Below are positions 1 to 8,148 of a DNA stretch of 64,000 nt, piece by piece; position 1 is the first letter of the stretch, and each line of letters opens with the position of its first letter. Source of the stretch: an uncultured Eubacteriales bacterium (GTDB taxonomy: Bacteria; Bacillota; Clostridia; Peptostreptococcales; Anaerovoracaceae); assembly GCA_902795135.1 (NCBI GenBank), contig CADBJW010000005.1, forward strand, positions 1 through 64,000, given 5' to 3'. Below the pieces are notes generated by a model, which saw only the letters and a program-made list of their open reading frames with translations, had not been told where the DNA came from and ran no database searches. The translations under genes and the position numbers were made by a program.

Positions 1-165
1 GCCATCGGAGCGATCGCAGCCTTCATCCTCACCGAGAATATGGCAAACCCGATGATCCTCACAGACAGATGGACGGTAATGATGATCGTCATCCTGGCAG
101 TCCAGACCGGCGTAGCCCTTCTGGTAGGAAAGAAAGAACACAACGAAGAAACCCTCAATGCATAA
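1..165 (+). CDS. C-terminal end of a membrane protein (partial)
   Basis: Frame 1 is open from the first base to a TAA at 163-165, giving the last 54 residues of a protein that begins outside the window. A hydrophobic stretch of about 20 residues (MMIVILAVQTGVALLVG) is followed by a short charged tail rich in Lys and Glu, as at the cytoplasmic end of a polytopic membrane protein. The family cannot be named from this fragment. It is one of the few plus-strand genes in the left arm, converges on the his operon and shares its terminator. Confidence 0.6.
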   Translation, partial: AIGAIAAFILTENMANPMILTDRWTVMMIVILAVQTGVALLVGKKEHNEETLNA

Positions 166-220
166 CTCCCTCACACAACCTTTCAACAAATAGATTCCCT
201 GCTTACAACCGGCAGGAAAA

Positions 221-251
221 AGAACAGGATCGGCGCCGCCGATCCTGTTCT
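221..251. terminator. Bidirectional intrinsic terminator
   Basis: A perfect 14-bp inverted repeat (AGAACAGGATCGGC and its complement) with a 3-base loop separates the converging partial membrane gene and hisK. On the minus strand the stem is followed by a T-rich tract, so it most likely ends the his operon. The plus-strand T tract is weaker. Confidence 0.8.
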
Positions 252-265
252 TATTATGAAAGGTG

Positions 266-1066
266 TTATGTCGTCCCGAACTTAGCTAGAGTGTCCGGTG
301 TATGGCTGTCGCTGGATTGCACGAACTGCCCGCCGTGGGCCTCAATGTATTCTCGAATCGGCCGGGATGGGTACGGTTCCGTACGCCTTCCTCGGTGCAT
401 TGCTCCGTAATTGATTTCAAAGAGGGCGCCGGTCCGGAGAAGAGTATCTGCGGCCTTTTGCCACGCCGCAACATAGCGCGGATGGCTCTCATCAAAATAA
501 ACGCCTTTGCCGCCAAACTCTCCACCCTTATTAAACTTGCAAAACAGATCAAAATGGCCGATGATGTCCGCACCCGTTTTGTGAACGACCGCCGCGACTA
601 CTTCAAAATATTTTTCCGCAAACGCATACACATCGCCGCCGAAAAAGTGCTCGATGGCGTATTCAAACTTCTCCGGTGTATCGTCCACCGAAGGATATGC
701 AAATTCACCATTCATGGCGCATAGGGCCGGATCTGGAGGCTCTGCTGCATCCAGAGGAATTTCCACATAATGCACGGATCCGATTACGTAGTCCCACCGA
801 TCTGGTTTCTGGTCGGAATAATAGTCCTGCTCGATGCCGCACAGCACTTTGATCTGGCCAGCATATTTTCTTGCCGCTTCATGCACGGCCTTTTCGTATT
901 CATCCGTTTCTTCCACGGACATGCAGACTTCCTCATCAAAGGGTGTGTGGCTGTGCCCGGAAAACCCGAGGACATGGATTCCTTTCGCAATGGCCGCACG
1001 GACGATTTCGTCCGGCGTGCCGGTGCCGTCACAATATTGCGTATGCACATGCAAATCTTTTATCAT
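266..1066 (-). CDS. hisK: Histidinol-phosphatase, PHP family
   Basis: Dephosphorylates L-histidinol phosphate to histidinol, the penultimate biosynthetic intermediate. The 266-residue protein opens with the PHP metal-binding motif (HVHTQYCDG, residues 6-14). Further metal-ligand clusters follow: [17 protein letters not shown], and a C-terminal QSSDSHTPD in which Asp and His are the usual last ligands. Length and motifs match the HisK/HisJ type of Gram-positive bacteria rather than the HAD-type phosphatase of enterobacteria. The ATG overlaps the hisIE stop by 4 bp, so it is translationally coupled as the last gene of the his operon, just before a strong terminator. Assignment is also supported by the absence of any other histidinol-phosphatase domain in the cluster. 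Confidence 0.9.
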   Translation of the reverse strand: MIKDLHVHTQYCDGTGTPDEIVRAAIAKGIHVLGFSGHSHTPFDEEVCMSVEETDEYEKAVHEAARKYAGQIKVLCGIEQDYYSDQKPDRWDYVIGSVHYVEIPLDAAEPPDPALCAMNGEFAYPSVDDTPEKFEYAIEHFFGGDVYAFAEKYFEVVAAVVHKTGADIIGHFDLFCKFNKGGEFGGKGVYFDESHPRYVAAWQKAADTLLRTGALFEINYGAMHRGRRTEPYPSRPIREYIEAHGGQFVQSSDSHTPDTLAKFGTT

Positions 1067-1731
1067 TTCGTCATTTTCTCCTGCTTGACCTTGTGGTCTA
1101 TAACATGGCGGGATGCCAGTTCTTCTGTAATATCGTCGAGGCTAATGCCGGCTTCCACCATGAGAACCATGACGTGATATGCCAGGTCTGCGATTTCATA
1201 AATCGTTTCCGCCTTATCCTCTGCCTTGGCTGCGATAATGACTTCCGTCGATTCTTCGCCGACTTTTTTCAGGATTTTATCCAGCCCTTTTTCGAAGAGA
1301 TAGGTCGTATAAGAACCTTCCTTTTTCTCGATTTTCCGGCCTTCGATCAGGTTCATGAGTCCTTCGTAAGAGAAGGTACCGTCGCCTTCCGGTAGATCCG
1401 CGCCTTCTGCTTCCAATACCGGATACTCAAAGCACGATTCTGTTCCCAGATGGCAGGCCGGTCCGTCCGGCACCACTTCCACCACCAGTGCATCCCGGTC
1501 ACAATCCGCCGTGATCGAAACGATGTGCTGGTAATTGCCACTGGTTTCTCCTTTTAGCCAGAGTTCCTGCCGGGAGCGACTCCAAAAGCAGGTCAGTTTC
1601 TTTTCCAATGAGATGCTCAGGCTCTCTTTATTCATATATGCCAAGGTCAGTACCCGTTTCGTATTTGTATCCACAACGATTGCCGGGATCAAACCTTTTT
1701 CATCAAATTTCAGCTCCTCAATCTTAACCAT
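1063..1731 (-). CDS. hisIE: Bifunctional phosphoribosyl-AMP cyclohydrolase / phosphoribosyl-ATP pyrophosphatase
   Basis: Catalyses the second and third steps of histidine synthesis, removing pyrophosphate from PR-ATP and opening the adenine ring of PR-AMP. Residues 1 to about 110 are the HisI domain, with the metal-binding stretch [10 protein letters not shown] and the cysteines of [11 protein letters not shown]. The remainder is a MazG-fold HisE domain with the acidic [15 protein letters not shown] motif and the EIADLAYH helix. The 222-residue length is normal for the fused HisIE form. It lies 15 bp downstream of hisF and its stop overlaps hisK. Confidence 0.95.
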   Translation of the reverse strand: MVKIEELKFDEKGLIPAIVVDTNTKRVLTLAYMNKESLSISLEKKLTCFWSRSRQELWLKGETSGNYQHIVSITADCDRDALVVEVVPDGPACHLGTESCFEYPVLEAEGADLPEGDGTFSYEGLMNLIEGRKIEKKEGSYTTYLFEKGLDKILKKVGEESTEVIIAAKAEDKAETIYEIADLAYHVMVLMVEAGISLDDITEELASRHVIDHKVKQEKMTK

Positions 1732-1746
1732 TTTCTGTCTCCTTTT

Positions 1747-2505
1747 TTATAACCTTGCCGGGATTCCGGCATCTGCCATGGCCTTCTTCAAATCGTTGAT
1801 CGCTACTTCTCCGAAGTGGAAGATCGATGCCGCCAGTCCTGCATCGATATCCGGAATTGCTTCGAACAGATCGATGAAATCCTGAACGCATCCCGCACCG
1901 CCCGATGCGATAACCGGAACATTGACCGCTTCACAAACGGCCTTGAGCATTGGAATGTCAAAGCCCTGCTTCACACCATCGGTGTCGATGGAGTTGACCA
2001 CGATCTCACCGGCTCCATCGGCTACGCCGCGCCGGATCCAGTCAATGGCTTCCATCCCCGTATTTTCTCTTCCGCCTTTGGCAAAGACCCGGTAGACGCC
2101 ATCGATTTTCGCAATGTCCACGGACAGCACCACGCACTGATCGCCATAGAGCTTCGCCGCTTCTCCGATGATTCCCGGATTCCGGATCGCACCGGAGTTG
2201 ACGCTTACTTTATCTGCGCCGCACTTGAGCACCCGGTCAAAATCTTCGATGGTTCCGATTCCGCCACCCACGGTCAGGGGTATGAACACCTTACTCGCTG
2301 TCTCCGTCAATATATCCGTAAAGATTTTCCGTCCTTCATTGGACGCCGTAATATCATAAAAGACCAATTCGTCGGCACCGGCCTTTGTATAATATTCCGC
2401 CAGGGCGACCGGTGATGAAACATCAGCCAGTCCTTTGAAATTAACACCCTTGACGACTCTTCCGTCCTTCACGTCCAAACAAGGTATGATTCTTTTTGTT
2501 ATCAT
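1747..2505 (-). CDS. hisF: Imidazole glycerol phosphate synthase, cyclase subunit
   Basis: Beta/alpha-barrel subunit that uses ammonia delivered by HisH to convert PRFAR into imidazole glycerol phosphate and AICAR. The protein starts MITKRIIPCLDVKDGRVVKG, with the catalytic Asp in PCLD. It has the phosphate-binding loops GGGIGT and ASGGAG and the second catalytic Asp in NSIDTDG. The longer open frame would add eight residues. The start at 2505 is preferred because a GGAGG ribosome site lies just upstream and the product then has the usual 252 residues. It sits between hisA and hisIE. Confidence 0.95.
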   Translation of the reverse strand: MITKRIIPCLDVKDGRVVKGVNFKGLADVSSPVALAEYYTKAGADELVFYDITASNEGRKIFTDILTETASKVFIPLTVGGGIGTIEDFDRVLKCGADKVSVNSGAIRNPGIIGEAAKLYGDQCVVLSVDIAKIDGVYRVFAKGGRENTGMEAIDWIRRGVADGAGEIVVNSIDTDGVKQGFDIPMLKAVCEAVNVPVIASGGAGCVQDFIDLFEAIPDIDAGLAASIFHFGEVAINDLKKAMADAGIPARL

Positions 2506-2529
2506 TTCGTTCCTCCAATGGTTTTGCAT

Positions 2530-3243
2530 TTATTCCGCAGCTGCGATGGCTTCCGTTAGGTCGATGGCGCCCGTGTAGTAGGCCTTGCCTATGATCGCGC
2601 CGTAAATGTTCTGCGCGGCCAGCCGCTTCACATCGTCTATCGTCGATACGCCGCCGGAAGCAACGATCTGCATATCAAAAGCGCCGGCCAGCTCTTCATA
2701 GAGGGAATGGTTCGTCCCTTTCATGGCCCCGTCTTTGGAGATGTCTGTAACGATAATGGTCTTTACACCCATCTCCTGCATCTTCCGGCAGAACTCCATG
2801 GCGGTCTCCTGCGACTGTTCGGTCCAGCCTTTGATCGCTACATAACCGTCCCGCAGATCGATGCCAATGGCGATTTTCTCACCGTACTTTGCGACGGCTG
2901 CTTTTGCAAAATCCCGGTCGGTCACTGCCGCCGTTCCCAGAATCACCCGGTCCAAACCGGCTTCGATATATCGATCGACCACATCCATATCCCGGATGCC
3001 GCCGCCGATTTCACAAAAGAGTCCGCTCTCTTCTTTAATGCGACGGACCGTTTCAAAATTCGGGGTAGTTCCATCACGCGCCCCTTCCAAATCGACAATA
3101 TGGATGAACTCCGCCCCCGCCGCCGCAAAGGCTTTGCCAATTTCAGGCGGGTTCTCGCTGTAAATGGTCATGTCTTCGTATCTGCCTTTTAGCAGCCGCA
3201 CTGCTTTCCCGTCGTACAGGTCAATGGCCGGAAAGATTTTCAT
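2530..3243 (-). CDS. hisA: ProFAR isomerase
   Basis: 1-(5-phosphoribosyl)-5-[(phosphoribosylamino)methylideneamino]imidazole-4-carboxamide isomerase, an Amadori rearrangement and the fourth step of the pathway. The 237-residue barrel begins MKIFPAIDLYDGKAVRL with the general-base Asp at residue 8. It has GGGIRD and ASGGVS phosphate loops and the acidic DISKDGAMKG motif on strand 5. The open frame extends 62 codons further upstream, but that part lies inside hisH in another frame. The chosen ATG overlaps the hisH stop by 4 bp, giving translational coupling. Confidence 0.95.
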   Translation of the reverse strand: MKIFPAIDLYDGKAVRLLKGRYEDMTIYSENPPEIGKAFAAAGAEFIHIVDLEGARDGTTPNFETVRRIKEESGLFCEIGGGIRDMDVVDRYIEAGLDRVILGTAAVTDRDFAKAAVAKYGEKIAIGIDLRDGYVAIKGWTEQSQETAMEFCRKMQEMGVKTIIVTDISKDGAMKGTNHSLYEELAGAFDMQIVASGGVSTIDDVKRLAAQNIYGAIIGKAYYTGAIDLTEAIAAAE

Positions 3244-3905
3244 TTGCCAGCCTCCTCTCCTGTCTGCCCTTCGCAATCGGTCTGGATCTCGCAAAAGGCT
3301 TTGAGAATGCGCATTCCCACATCCCCGCTTTTTTCCGGATGGAATTGACATCCATAAACATTTCCGTTTGCCACGGCCGCCGTCAGCATGGCGCCGTATT
3401 CCGTATCGGCAATGACCGATGCCGCGCAATCGGTTGCGTAATAGGAATGAACGAAATATACGTAATCCCCGTCGTTGATGTATTTGAATAACTTATCGGC
3501 ACGGCCGCTTTCGTCGCGTTTCAGCTGCAGGGCGTTCCATCCAATATGAGGAATCTTGTATCCCTTTGGTGCTGCGCCCTCGATCGGTACAACCGTTCCT
3601 TTGATCAGTCCGAGGCCTTCGTGCTCACCGTACTCATAGCTTTTTTCCAGCAAAAGCTGCATGCCCAGACAAATGCCCATAAGCGGCTTGCCGGTCTTCG
3701 CCTGTTCCATAACGATCTCTGCCATTCCGGAACTTCGGAGTTTTGCCGCCGCGTCCTCGTAGGCACCAACGCCGGGCAGGATGATGCGGTCTGCCTTTCT
3801 GATTTTATCCGGATCCGATGTTACTTCCACATCTTCCCCTAAATACCGTAGTGAACTTTGGAGGGAAAACAGATTCCCTACGCCGTAGTCAATGATTGCT
3901 ATCAC
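3240..3905 (-). CDS. hisH: Imidazole glycerol phosphate synthase, glutaminase subunit
   Basis: Class I glutamine amidotransferase that hydrolyses glutamine and passes ammonia to HisF. The nucleophile Cys lies in GICLGMQLL and the His/Glu pair in CQFHPEKSG, completing the catalytic triad. The N-terminal IAIIDYGVGNL and LPGVGAYEDA motifs are typical. At 221 residues it is slightly longer than many HisH proteins because of a short polar C-terminal tail that runs into the hisA start. It overlaps hisB by one base and hisA by four, so expression is tightly coupled. Confidence 0.95.
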   Translation of the reverse strand: MIAIIDYGVGNLFSLQSSLRYLGEDVEVTSDPDKIRKADRIILPGVGAYEDAAAKLRSSGMAEIVMEQAKTGKPLMGICLGMQLLLEKSYEYGEHEGLGLIKGTVVPIEGAAPKGYKIPHIGWNALQLKRDESGRADKLFKYINDGDYVYFVHSYYATDCAASVIADTEYGAMLTAAVANGNVYGCQFHPEKSGDVGMRILKAFCEIQTDCEGQTGEEAGK

Positions 3906-4492
3906 TATAAAACTCCTTTCGTTGAAGGCACTTCATCTGCAAAGGCTTCTTCCACTTTTACTGCCGCCCCAATGGCACGTGCAGCGGACTTAAACATTCC
4001 TTCGATAATGTGGTGGGCGTTTCTGCCGGCCAGCTGCTTGATGTGCAGCGTGCACTGTGCATTCCTGACAAAGGCCTGCCAGAATTCTTCCGACAATTCC
4101 GTATCAAAGGTCCCGACCTTTTGGGCCCAAATATCCGCTTCATAGGCCAGGTAACTCCGGCCGGAAAAATCGATGGCCGTCAGAATGAGCGCCTCATCCA
4201 TCGGCAGAATCATACTGCCGTACCGGACGATTCCCTTCTTATCCCCCAGTGCCTCTGCAAAGGCCTGGCCAAGGGCGATTCCTATATCTTCGGTGGTGTG
4301 GTGGTCATCCACCTCCGTATCACCGGTTGCCTGGATCTGCAAATCGAACCGGCCGTGCCGCGCAAAGAGCGTCAGCATGTGATCTAAAAAACCTACGCCC
4401 GTCTGAATCTCGCTCTTGCCGCTTCCGTCCAGCTCCAGGGTCAGCTTGATATCCGTCTCTCCGGTTTTTCTGTTTACTTCTGCTGTCCTCAT
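3905..4492 (-). CDS. hisB: Imidazoleglycerol-phosphate dehydratase
   Basis: Dehydrates imidazole glycerol phosphate to imidazole acetol phosphate. This is the monofunctional 195-residue form, without the HAD phosphatase domain of the enterobacterial enzyme; that activity is supplied here by the PHP-type HisK. Manganese-binding motifs are visible: VGFLDHMLTLFARHG, DDHHTTEDIGIALGQA and a C-terminal GRNAHHIIEGMFKS. The start has a purine-rich ribosome site and lies 19 bp after hisC. It is followed directly by hisH. Confidence 0.95.
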   Translation of the reverse strand: MRTAEVNRKTGETDIKLTLELDGSGKSEIQTGVGFLDHMLTLFARHGRFDLQIQATGDTEVDDHHTTEDIGIALGQAFAEALGDKKGIVRYGSMILPMDEALILTAIDFSGRSYLAYEADIWAQKVGTFDTELSEEFWQAFVRNAQCTLHIKQLAGRNAHHIIEGMFKSAARAIGAAVKVEEAFADEVPSTKGVL

Positions 4493-4511
4493 TTGTTACC
4501 TCCATCGCCTA

Positions 4512-5570
4512 TCAGCGATTTACTATTTCCTTTAGTTTTTCTATGAAAATTTCCATTTGCTGCCTGCTGCCAATGGTCACTCTGTTATACTGGCAGATGC
4601 GTGCTTTGGTAAAGTGTCTTACTAAAACGCCCCGTGCCTTTAAGGTTTCGTAGATGTATTCCCCATCTACCTGCGGGTGCTTCATGAAGATAAAATTCCC
4701 TACGGAATTCGTCAGCTCAAAGCCCAATTTGCGGAGTTCCCCCACCGTATATTCCCGGGTCTTTATGACCGCTTCACAGTTGTCCTGAGTGTAGTCCTCG
4801 TCTTCCAAAACCCCGACTGCCGCCGCCATGGTCATGGCATTGATGTTGTACGGATTGGTGGAATTCCTGAGAGTATTCATATCGCAGATCAAATCCCTGC
4901 AGGCGATTCCGTATCCTAATCTGGCCCCGGCAAGGGAGCGGGATTTGGACATGGTCTGCACGACGATCACATTATCGTATTTCTTCGTGAGCTCCACGCA
5001 GCTCTCTGCTCCGAAATCCACATAGGCTTCATCGATTACCACCACGTTATCCGGATTGCTCCTTACGATGCCTTCCAGATCTGCCCGGGAAAGGGCCACG
5101 CCTGTATGCGCGTTTGGGTTGGCGATAAAAATCGTTCCTCCGGCCTTTGTATAATCCTTTACATCGATGGTGAAGTCCTCACGCAATGGCATCTCAACGT
5201 ATGGAATCTGTCCGGCCTGAGAAAACACCGGGTAAAACCCATAGGTAACATCCGGGAATATGGCCGGCGTCTCTTTATCGCAAAAGGCCAGGAAGGCAAA
5301 GTTCAGTATCTCGTCCGATCCGTTTCCCGCAATGATATTTTCCGGTGCCACGTCGAACTTCTCTGCCAGCTTCCGGATCAGAACTCTGGCGTCCGGATCG
5401 GAATAAAGCTGCAGGCGCTTCGCCGCCTCTGAGGCTTTTGCGATTGCCTTTGGGGAAGGCGGAAAGGGCGATTCGTTGGTATTTAACTTGATGTATTGCT
5501 GATCTTGTGGCTGTTCACCCGGTACGTAGGGCGTCAGCTGGGCATATTTGCTGCTAAAAAATCTACTCAT
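4512..5570 (-). CDS. hisC: Histidinol-phosphate aminotransferase
   Basis: PLP-dependent fold-type I enzyme that transaminates imidazole acetol phosphate to histidinol phosphate with glutamate. The PLP lysine is in QTMSKSRSLAGARLGY. The VIDEAYVDF aspartate and the LNTNESPFPPSP N-terminal substrate motif are present. The open frame would allow a start at 5591. The ATG at 5570 (MSRFFSSKY) is chosen because an AGAGGAAA ribosome site precedes it and it overlaps the hisG stop by 8 bp. The product is 352 residues, normal for HisC. In many clostridial his operons hisD lies between hisG and hisC; here the two genes overlap directly. Confidence 0.93.
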   Translation of the reverse strand: MSRFFSSKYAQLTPYVPGEQPQDQQYIKLNTNESPFPPSPKAIAKASEAAKRLQLYSDPDARVLIRKLAEKFDVAPENIIAGNGSDEILNFAFLAFCDKETPAIFPDVTYGFYPVFSQAGQIPYVEMPLREDFTIDVKDYTKAGGTIFIANPNAHTGVALSRADLEGIVRSNPDNVVVIDEAYVDFGAESCVELTKKYDNVIVVQTMSKSRSLAGARLGYGIACRDLICDMNTLRNSTNPYNINAMTMAAAVGVLEDEDYTQDNCEAVIKTREYTVGELRKLGFELTNSVGNFIFMKHPQVDGEYIYETLKARGVLVRHFTKARICQYNRVTIGSRQQMEIFIEKLKEIVNR

Positions 5571-6210
5571 TGTTTCCTCTGCTTTCGACAACGCGGCTCA
5601 GACCTTCCATGACCCGTTCGATCTCCTGGTTCTGGAACTTGAAACTGGATTTGTTGGAAATGAATCTGGCGCTGATCTGGTCGATGACCTGGACGACTTC
5701 CAGGTTGTTTTCTCTTAAGGTGGTTCCTGTTTCGACAAGATCGACGATCACGTCCGACAGGCCTAGTATCGGTGCCAGCTCTATGGAACCGTTCAGTTTG
5801 ATGATGTCAATGTCTCTGCCAGTTGACGCATAAAACTGTCTGGCTACGTTTACAAATTTTGTTGCCACACGGAGGGTGGACTGGACGTCGTCCTGAAATC
5901 CCTTTGGCGCCGCGACCGCCATTCTGCATTTGCCGGTTTCCAGATCCAGAAGTTCGTAAACTTCCGGTCGCGATTCCATCAGTATATCTTTGCCGACGAC
6001 ACCGATGTCTGCTGCGCCCCGCTCAACGTATATGGCAACATCGGAGGGTTTGACCCAAAAGTATCGGACGCCTTTTTCTTCGTTTTCGAAGATGAGCTTG
6101 CGGTTCTTCTCTTTGATGGAAGGACATTCATATCCGGCCTCCTCAAACATGTCGTAGACCCGTTCGCCGAGTCTGCCCTTTGGAAGCGCTACGTTTAACA
6201 TTTTAGCCAC
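5563..6210 (-). CDS. hisG: ATP phosphoribosyltransferase, short catalytic subunit
   Basis: Condenses ATP with PRPP in the committed step of histidine synthesis. At 215 residues it is the short form (HisG-S), which lacks the C-terminal regulatory domain and needs HisZ for activity and histidine feedback. Visible features are the N-terminal NVALPKGRLGERV motif, GVVGKDILMES, and the PRPP loop around VDLVETGTTLRENNL. The start is GTG at 6210, supported by an AGGAGG site 9 bases upstream. It overlaps the hisZ stop by 8 bp. Confidence 0.94.
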   Translation of the reverse strand: MAKMLNVALPKGRLGERVYDMFEEAGYECPSIKEKNRKLIFENEEKGVRYFWVKPSDVAIYVERGAADIGVVGKDILMESRPEVYELLDLETGKCRMAVAAPKGFQDDVQSTLRVATKFVNVARQFYASTGRDIDIIKLNGSIELAPILGLSDVIVDLVETGTTLRENNLEVVQVIDQISARFISNKSSFKFQNQEIERVMEGLSRVVESRGNNE

Positions 6211-7192
6211 GTATCACAACCTCCTCTCCATCGAACTTGGACAGCTTCCCCAGATAGTCCATGTAGACGGCGAATCCGATGGCTCTGGATGTCCGGTTCA
6301 TATTGTCCATTAATTTATCGTACTGCCCGCCGGAAAGCACTCCGTCCGGAACGCCTTCCACAAAGCCCTTAAAAATGATGCCGTTGTAGTAGTTCAGATC
6401 GCTGACCACGGAGAAGTCGATCCGGAGCATATCCTCCAGGCCGGTTCCTTCAAAGGCATCCATGATGGTGACAAGCCGTTTGATGCTGTCGCTGTAGATC
6501 TTTCTTGACTCTTCGGACAGATCATCTCCCAGGTCGTAGAAGACTTCTTCCAACTCGCTGATGACTTCCTCCGGATCACCGTACAACGTGATGAGCTTTT
6601 GCAAAAGCTCTTTTTTCTGGCCGTCGATGCCGTTCTCGTCGCAGATGCGCGACAGACTGTGGAGGTTCTTTTCTCCGATGCAGCCGGTGATCTTGGCTTC
6701 CACCTCTTCGGAAACATCACAGGCTTCTATGATTCTGGAGAGAATGTCCAGATTGGAAATGTCCAGAACGGCGTTTTCCGACAAGACCTTGAGGCTTTCT
6801 GCCGCCATCAGCAAAACCTCACAGATGCATTCTTCGTCGACTTTCCCCAGACACTCCAGACCCACCTGCATGATTTCTTTGAAATAGTGGGTTTTCGGTG
6901 AGACCCGGTAGATGTTCTCGTTATAGTAAAGTTTGCGGATGTCATTTCCAATGTGGCGGTTGTTTTTTACAATCGACAAGGTTACGTCCGGTTTCAATGC
7001 CATGAGCATGCCGTCTGTATCCGTAAAGGTAATGATCGATGCCGAATCCATAAAATCGCGGTTTCTGGCATAAAGATCAAACTCCTCAAATTTACTCATT
7101 CTATATAAAGAAAAACCATGACTGCTGTACAACGCACGTAAAGCAAACATGGCCTTTTCCCTATTATTAAGATCTGCGCCCTCAATAATCAT
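6203..7192 (-). CDS. hisZ: ATP phosphoribosyltransferase regulatory subunit
   Basis: HisRS-like paralogue that binds histidine and activates short-form HisG. The protein lacks the tRNA anticodon-binding domain of real HisRS. It keeps the class II core, with ALKPDVTLSIVKN, RVSPKTHYFKEIMQVGLECLG and a C-terminal YYNGIIFKGFV-GGQYDKL motif. An ATG at 7219 is possible. The ATG at 7192 is preferred because a GGAG ribosome site lies 7 bases upstream, the product starts near where family members begin, and the codon forms an ATGA overlap with the stop of the His-rich leader frame. It is the first structural gene of the his operon. The N-terminus lacks the common LPEG-type motif, so it is a divergent member. 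Confidence 0.87.
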   Translation of the reverse strand: MIIEGADLNNREKAMFALRALYSSHGFSLYRMSKFEEFDLYARNRDFMDSASIITFTDTDGMLMALKPDVTLSIVKNNRHIGNDIRKLYYNENIYRVSPKTHYFKEIMQVGLECLGKVDEECICEVLLMAAESLKVLSENAVLDISNLDILSRIIEACDVSEEVEAKITGCIGEKNLHSLSRICDENGIDGQKKELLQKLITLYGDPEEVISELEEVFYDLGDDLSEESRKIYSDSIKRLVTIMDAFEGTGLEDMLRIDFSVVSDLNYYNGIIFKGFVEGVPDGVLSGGQYDKLMDNMNRTSRAIGFAVYMDYLGKLSKFDGEEVVIRG

Positions 7193-7281
7193 AGGTTCAC
7201 TCCATTTCTTCGCTTCCATTGCTCAAATCGATTCTGTTCTATTCCGCTGCTATGATGCAGATGATCGTGTAAATGCTTCAT
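7189..7281 (-). CDS. Histidine-rich leader peptide of the his operon
   Basis: A 30-codon frame reads MKHLHDHLHHSSGIEQNRFE followed by ten more residues. Five of the first ten codons are histidine, all CAT or CAC. It starts with ATG 8 bases after an AAGAGG ribosome site, about 65 bases after the predicted transcription start. Its TGA overlaps the preferred hisZ ATG as ATGA. The position, codon content and overlap are those expected for a leader peptide sensing charged tRNA-His; the regulatory role is inference. No T-box sequence was found in this leader. Confidence 0.75.
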   Translation of the reverse strand: MKHLHDHLHHSSGIEQNRFEQWKRRNGVNL

Positions 7282-7298
7282 TTTCGTTCCTCTTCTGT

Positions 7299-7313
7299 CC
7301 GGTTTTATACCGG
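7299..7313 (-). promoter_or_regulatory. Small hairpin upstream of leader-peptide ribosome site
   Basis: CCGGT and ACCGG pair around a 5-base loop in the his leader RNA, directly before the ribosome site of the His-rich leader frame. A longer pairing (GGTTTT with AAAACC about 40 bases apart) could enclose it. Its role is unknown; it may be part of an attenuation or translational switch. Confidence 0.35.
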
Positions 7314-7353
7314 TCTTCGCTGGGGCATTTCGCCGCTCCCAAAACCATTTATT

Positions 7354-7382
7354 ACTCTATCAGTTTATCACGCGAAAGTCAA
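7354..7382 (-). promoter_or_regulatory. Predicted sigma-A promoter of the his operon
   Basis: On the minus strand TTGACT (7377-7382) is separated by 17 bases from TAGAGT (7354-7359). Transcription would start near 7347, giving an untranslated leader of about 65 bases before the His-rich leader frame. Confidence 0.6.
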
Positions 7383-7414
7383 GAAGATTTATTATATTCT
7401 CTTGCAATGAAATA

Positions 7415-7436
7415 GCCGCCCGATTGTCCGGGCGGC
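7415..7436 (-). terminator. GC-rich terminator after the hut cluster
   Basis: GCCGCCCG and CGGGCGGC form an 8-bp stem with a 6-base loop 20 bases after the gntR stop. The downstream tract on the minus strand is only moderately T-rich. It separates the hut cluster from the his operon on the same strand. Confidence 0.65.
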
Positions 7437-7455
7437 CCATATCTCGAATGGTTCC

Positions 7456-8130
7456 CTATTTCATTGTACCCCGCTCCCTCCAGCGTTCCACGGCGCGGCG
7501 GGCGGATCCTTCCAGATGTTCGCCGATTTCGGCCTTTGCGCGTTCCTTGTCGCGATCGCGAATCGCTTCGTAAATACGCACGTGCTCTTTGTAGATCTCC
7601 GGGAGGTTTTCCTCTTTCGAGAGTGTGCTTCTTCGGGCAAGGTGCACGTAATCCTGATAGGACCTGAGCACTTGCACGATGAACCGGCTCCCGGTCATCT
7701 GGTAGATCATGTTGTGAAAAACTTCGTTCGCCTGAAGCAGTTTCTCACAAAACCCATGCTCCGTATAGAAGTTCATCAGATCCAACTGTTCTCTGAGACC
7801 GTCCAGACTCTCATCGTCAGCATTTTCGATGGCCCAGATCACAGCCAATTCTTCAACCGCCTTGCGGACGGCATAGATATCCGACATATCCTTTTGGCTG
7901 AACCCTTTTGCAAAACAACCTTTATTCGGTATGTATTCAATAAGCTGTTCTTTGACCAGTTGTTTAAACGCATCTCGTACAGGAGTTCTGCTTACTTTCA
8001 GCTCCTTTGCGATTTTGTTTTCAACTAGTTTCTCGCCCATCTCATACTCGCCGGTAAGGATCCTGTTTCGGAGGATTTCCGCAACCTCGTCAGCGAGAGA
8101 CGATTCTCCGGTAATAACCTGTTGCTGCAC
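7456..8130 (-). CDS. GntR-family transcriptional regulator (FadR/FCD type)
   Basis: 224 residues. An N-terminal winged HTH (about 10-75) holds the motif ELKVSRTPVRDAFKQLVKEQLIEY, and an all-helical FCD ligand domain follows with several acidic and His positions (EVFHNMIYQMTGS). The start is GTG at 8130 after an AAGGAAG site. It is the last gene of the histidine-degradation cluster, 18 bp after ftcD, so it probably controls hut expression in response to a pathway intermediate such as urocanate. That ligand is inference. It is unrelated to HutC or HutP, the regulators known from proteobacteria and Bacillus. Confidence 0.85.
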   Translation of the reverse strand: MQQQVITGESSLADEVAEILRNRILTGEYEMGEKLVENKIAKELKVSRTPVRDAFKQLVKEQLIEYIPNKGCFAKGFSQKDMSDIYAVRKAVEELAVIWAIENADDESLDGLREQLDLMNFYTEHGFCEKLLQANEVFHNMIYQMTGSRFIVQVLRSYQDYVHLARRSTLSKEENLPEIYKEHVRIYEAIRDRDKERAKAEIGEHLEGSARRAVERWRERGTMK

Positions 8131-8148
8131 GATTTTCGCTTCCTTTCC

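Noticed and set aside
7282-7353. Possible T-box riboswitch in the his leader
   Set aside because: The roughly 70 bases before the leader frame are too short for a T-box, and no TGGNACCGCG-like T-box sequence or specifier loop was found.
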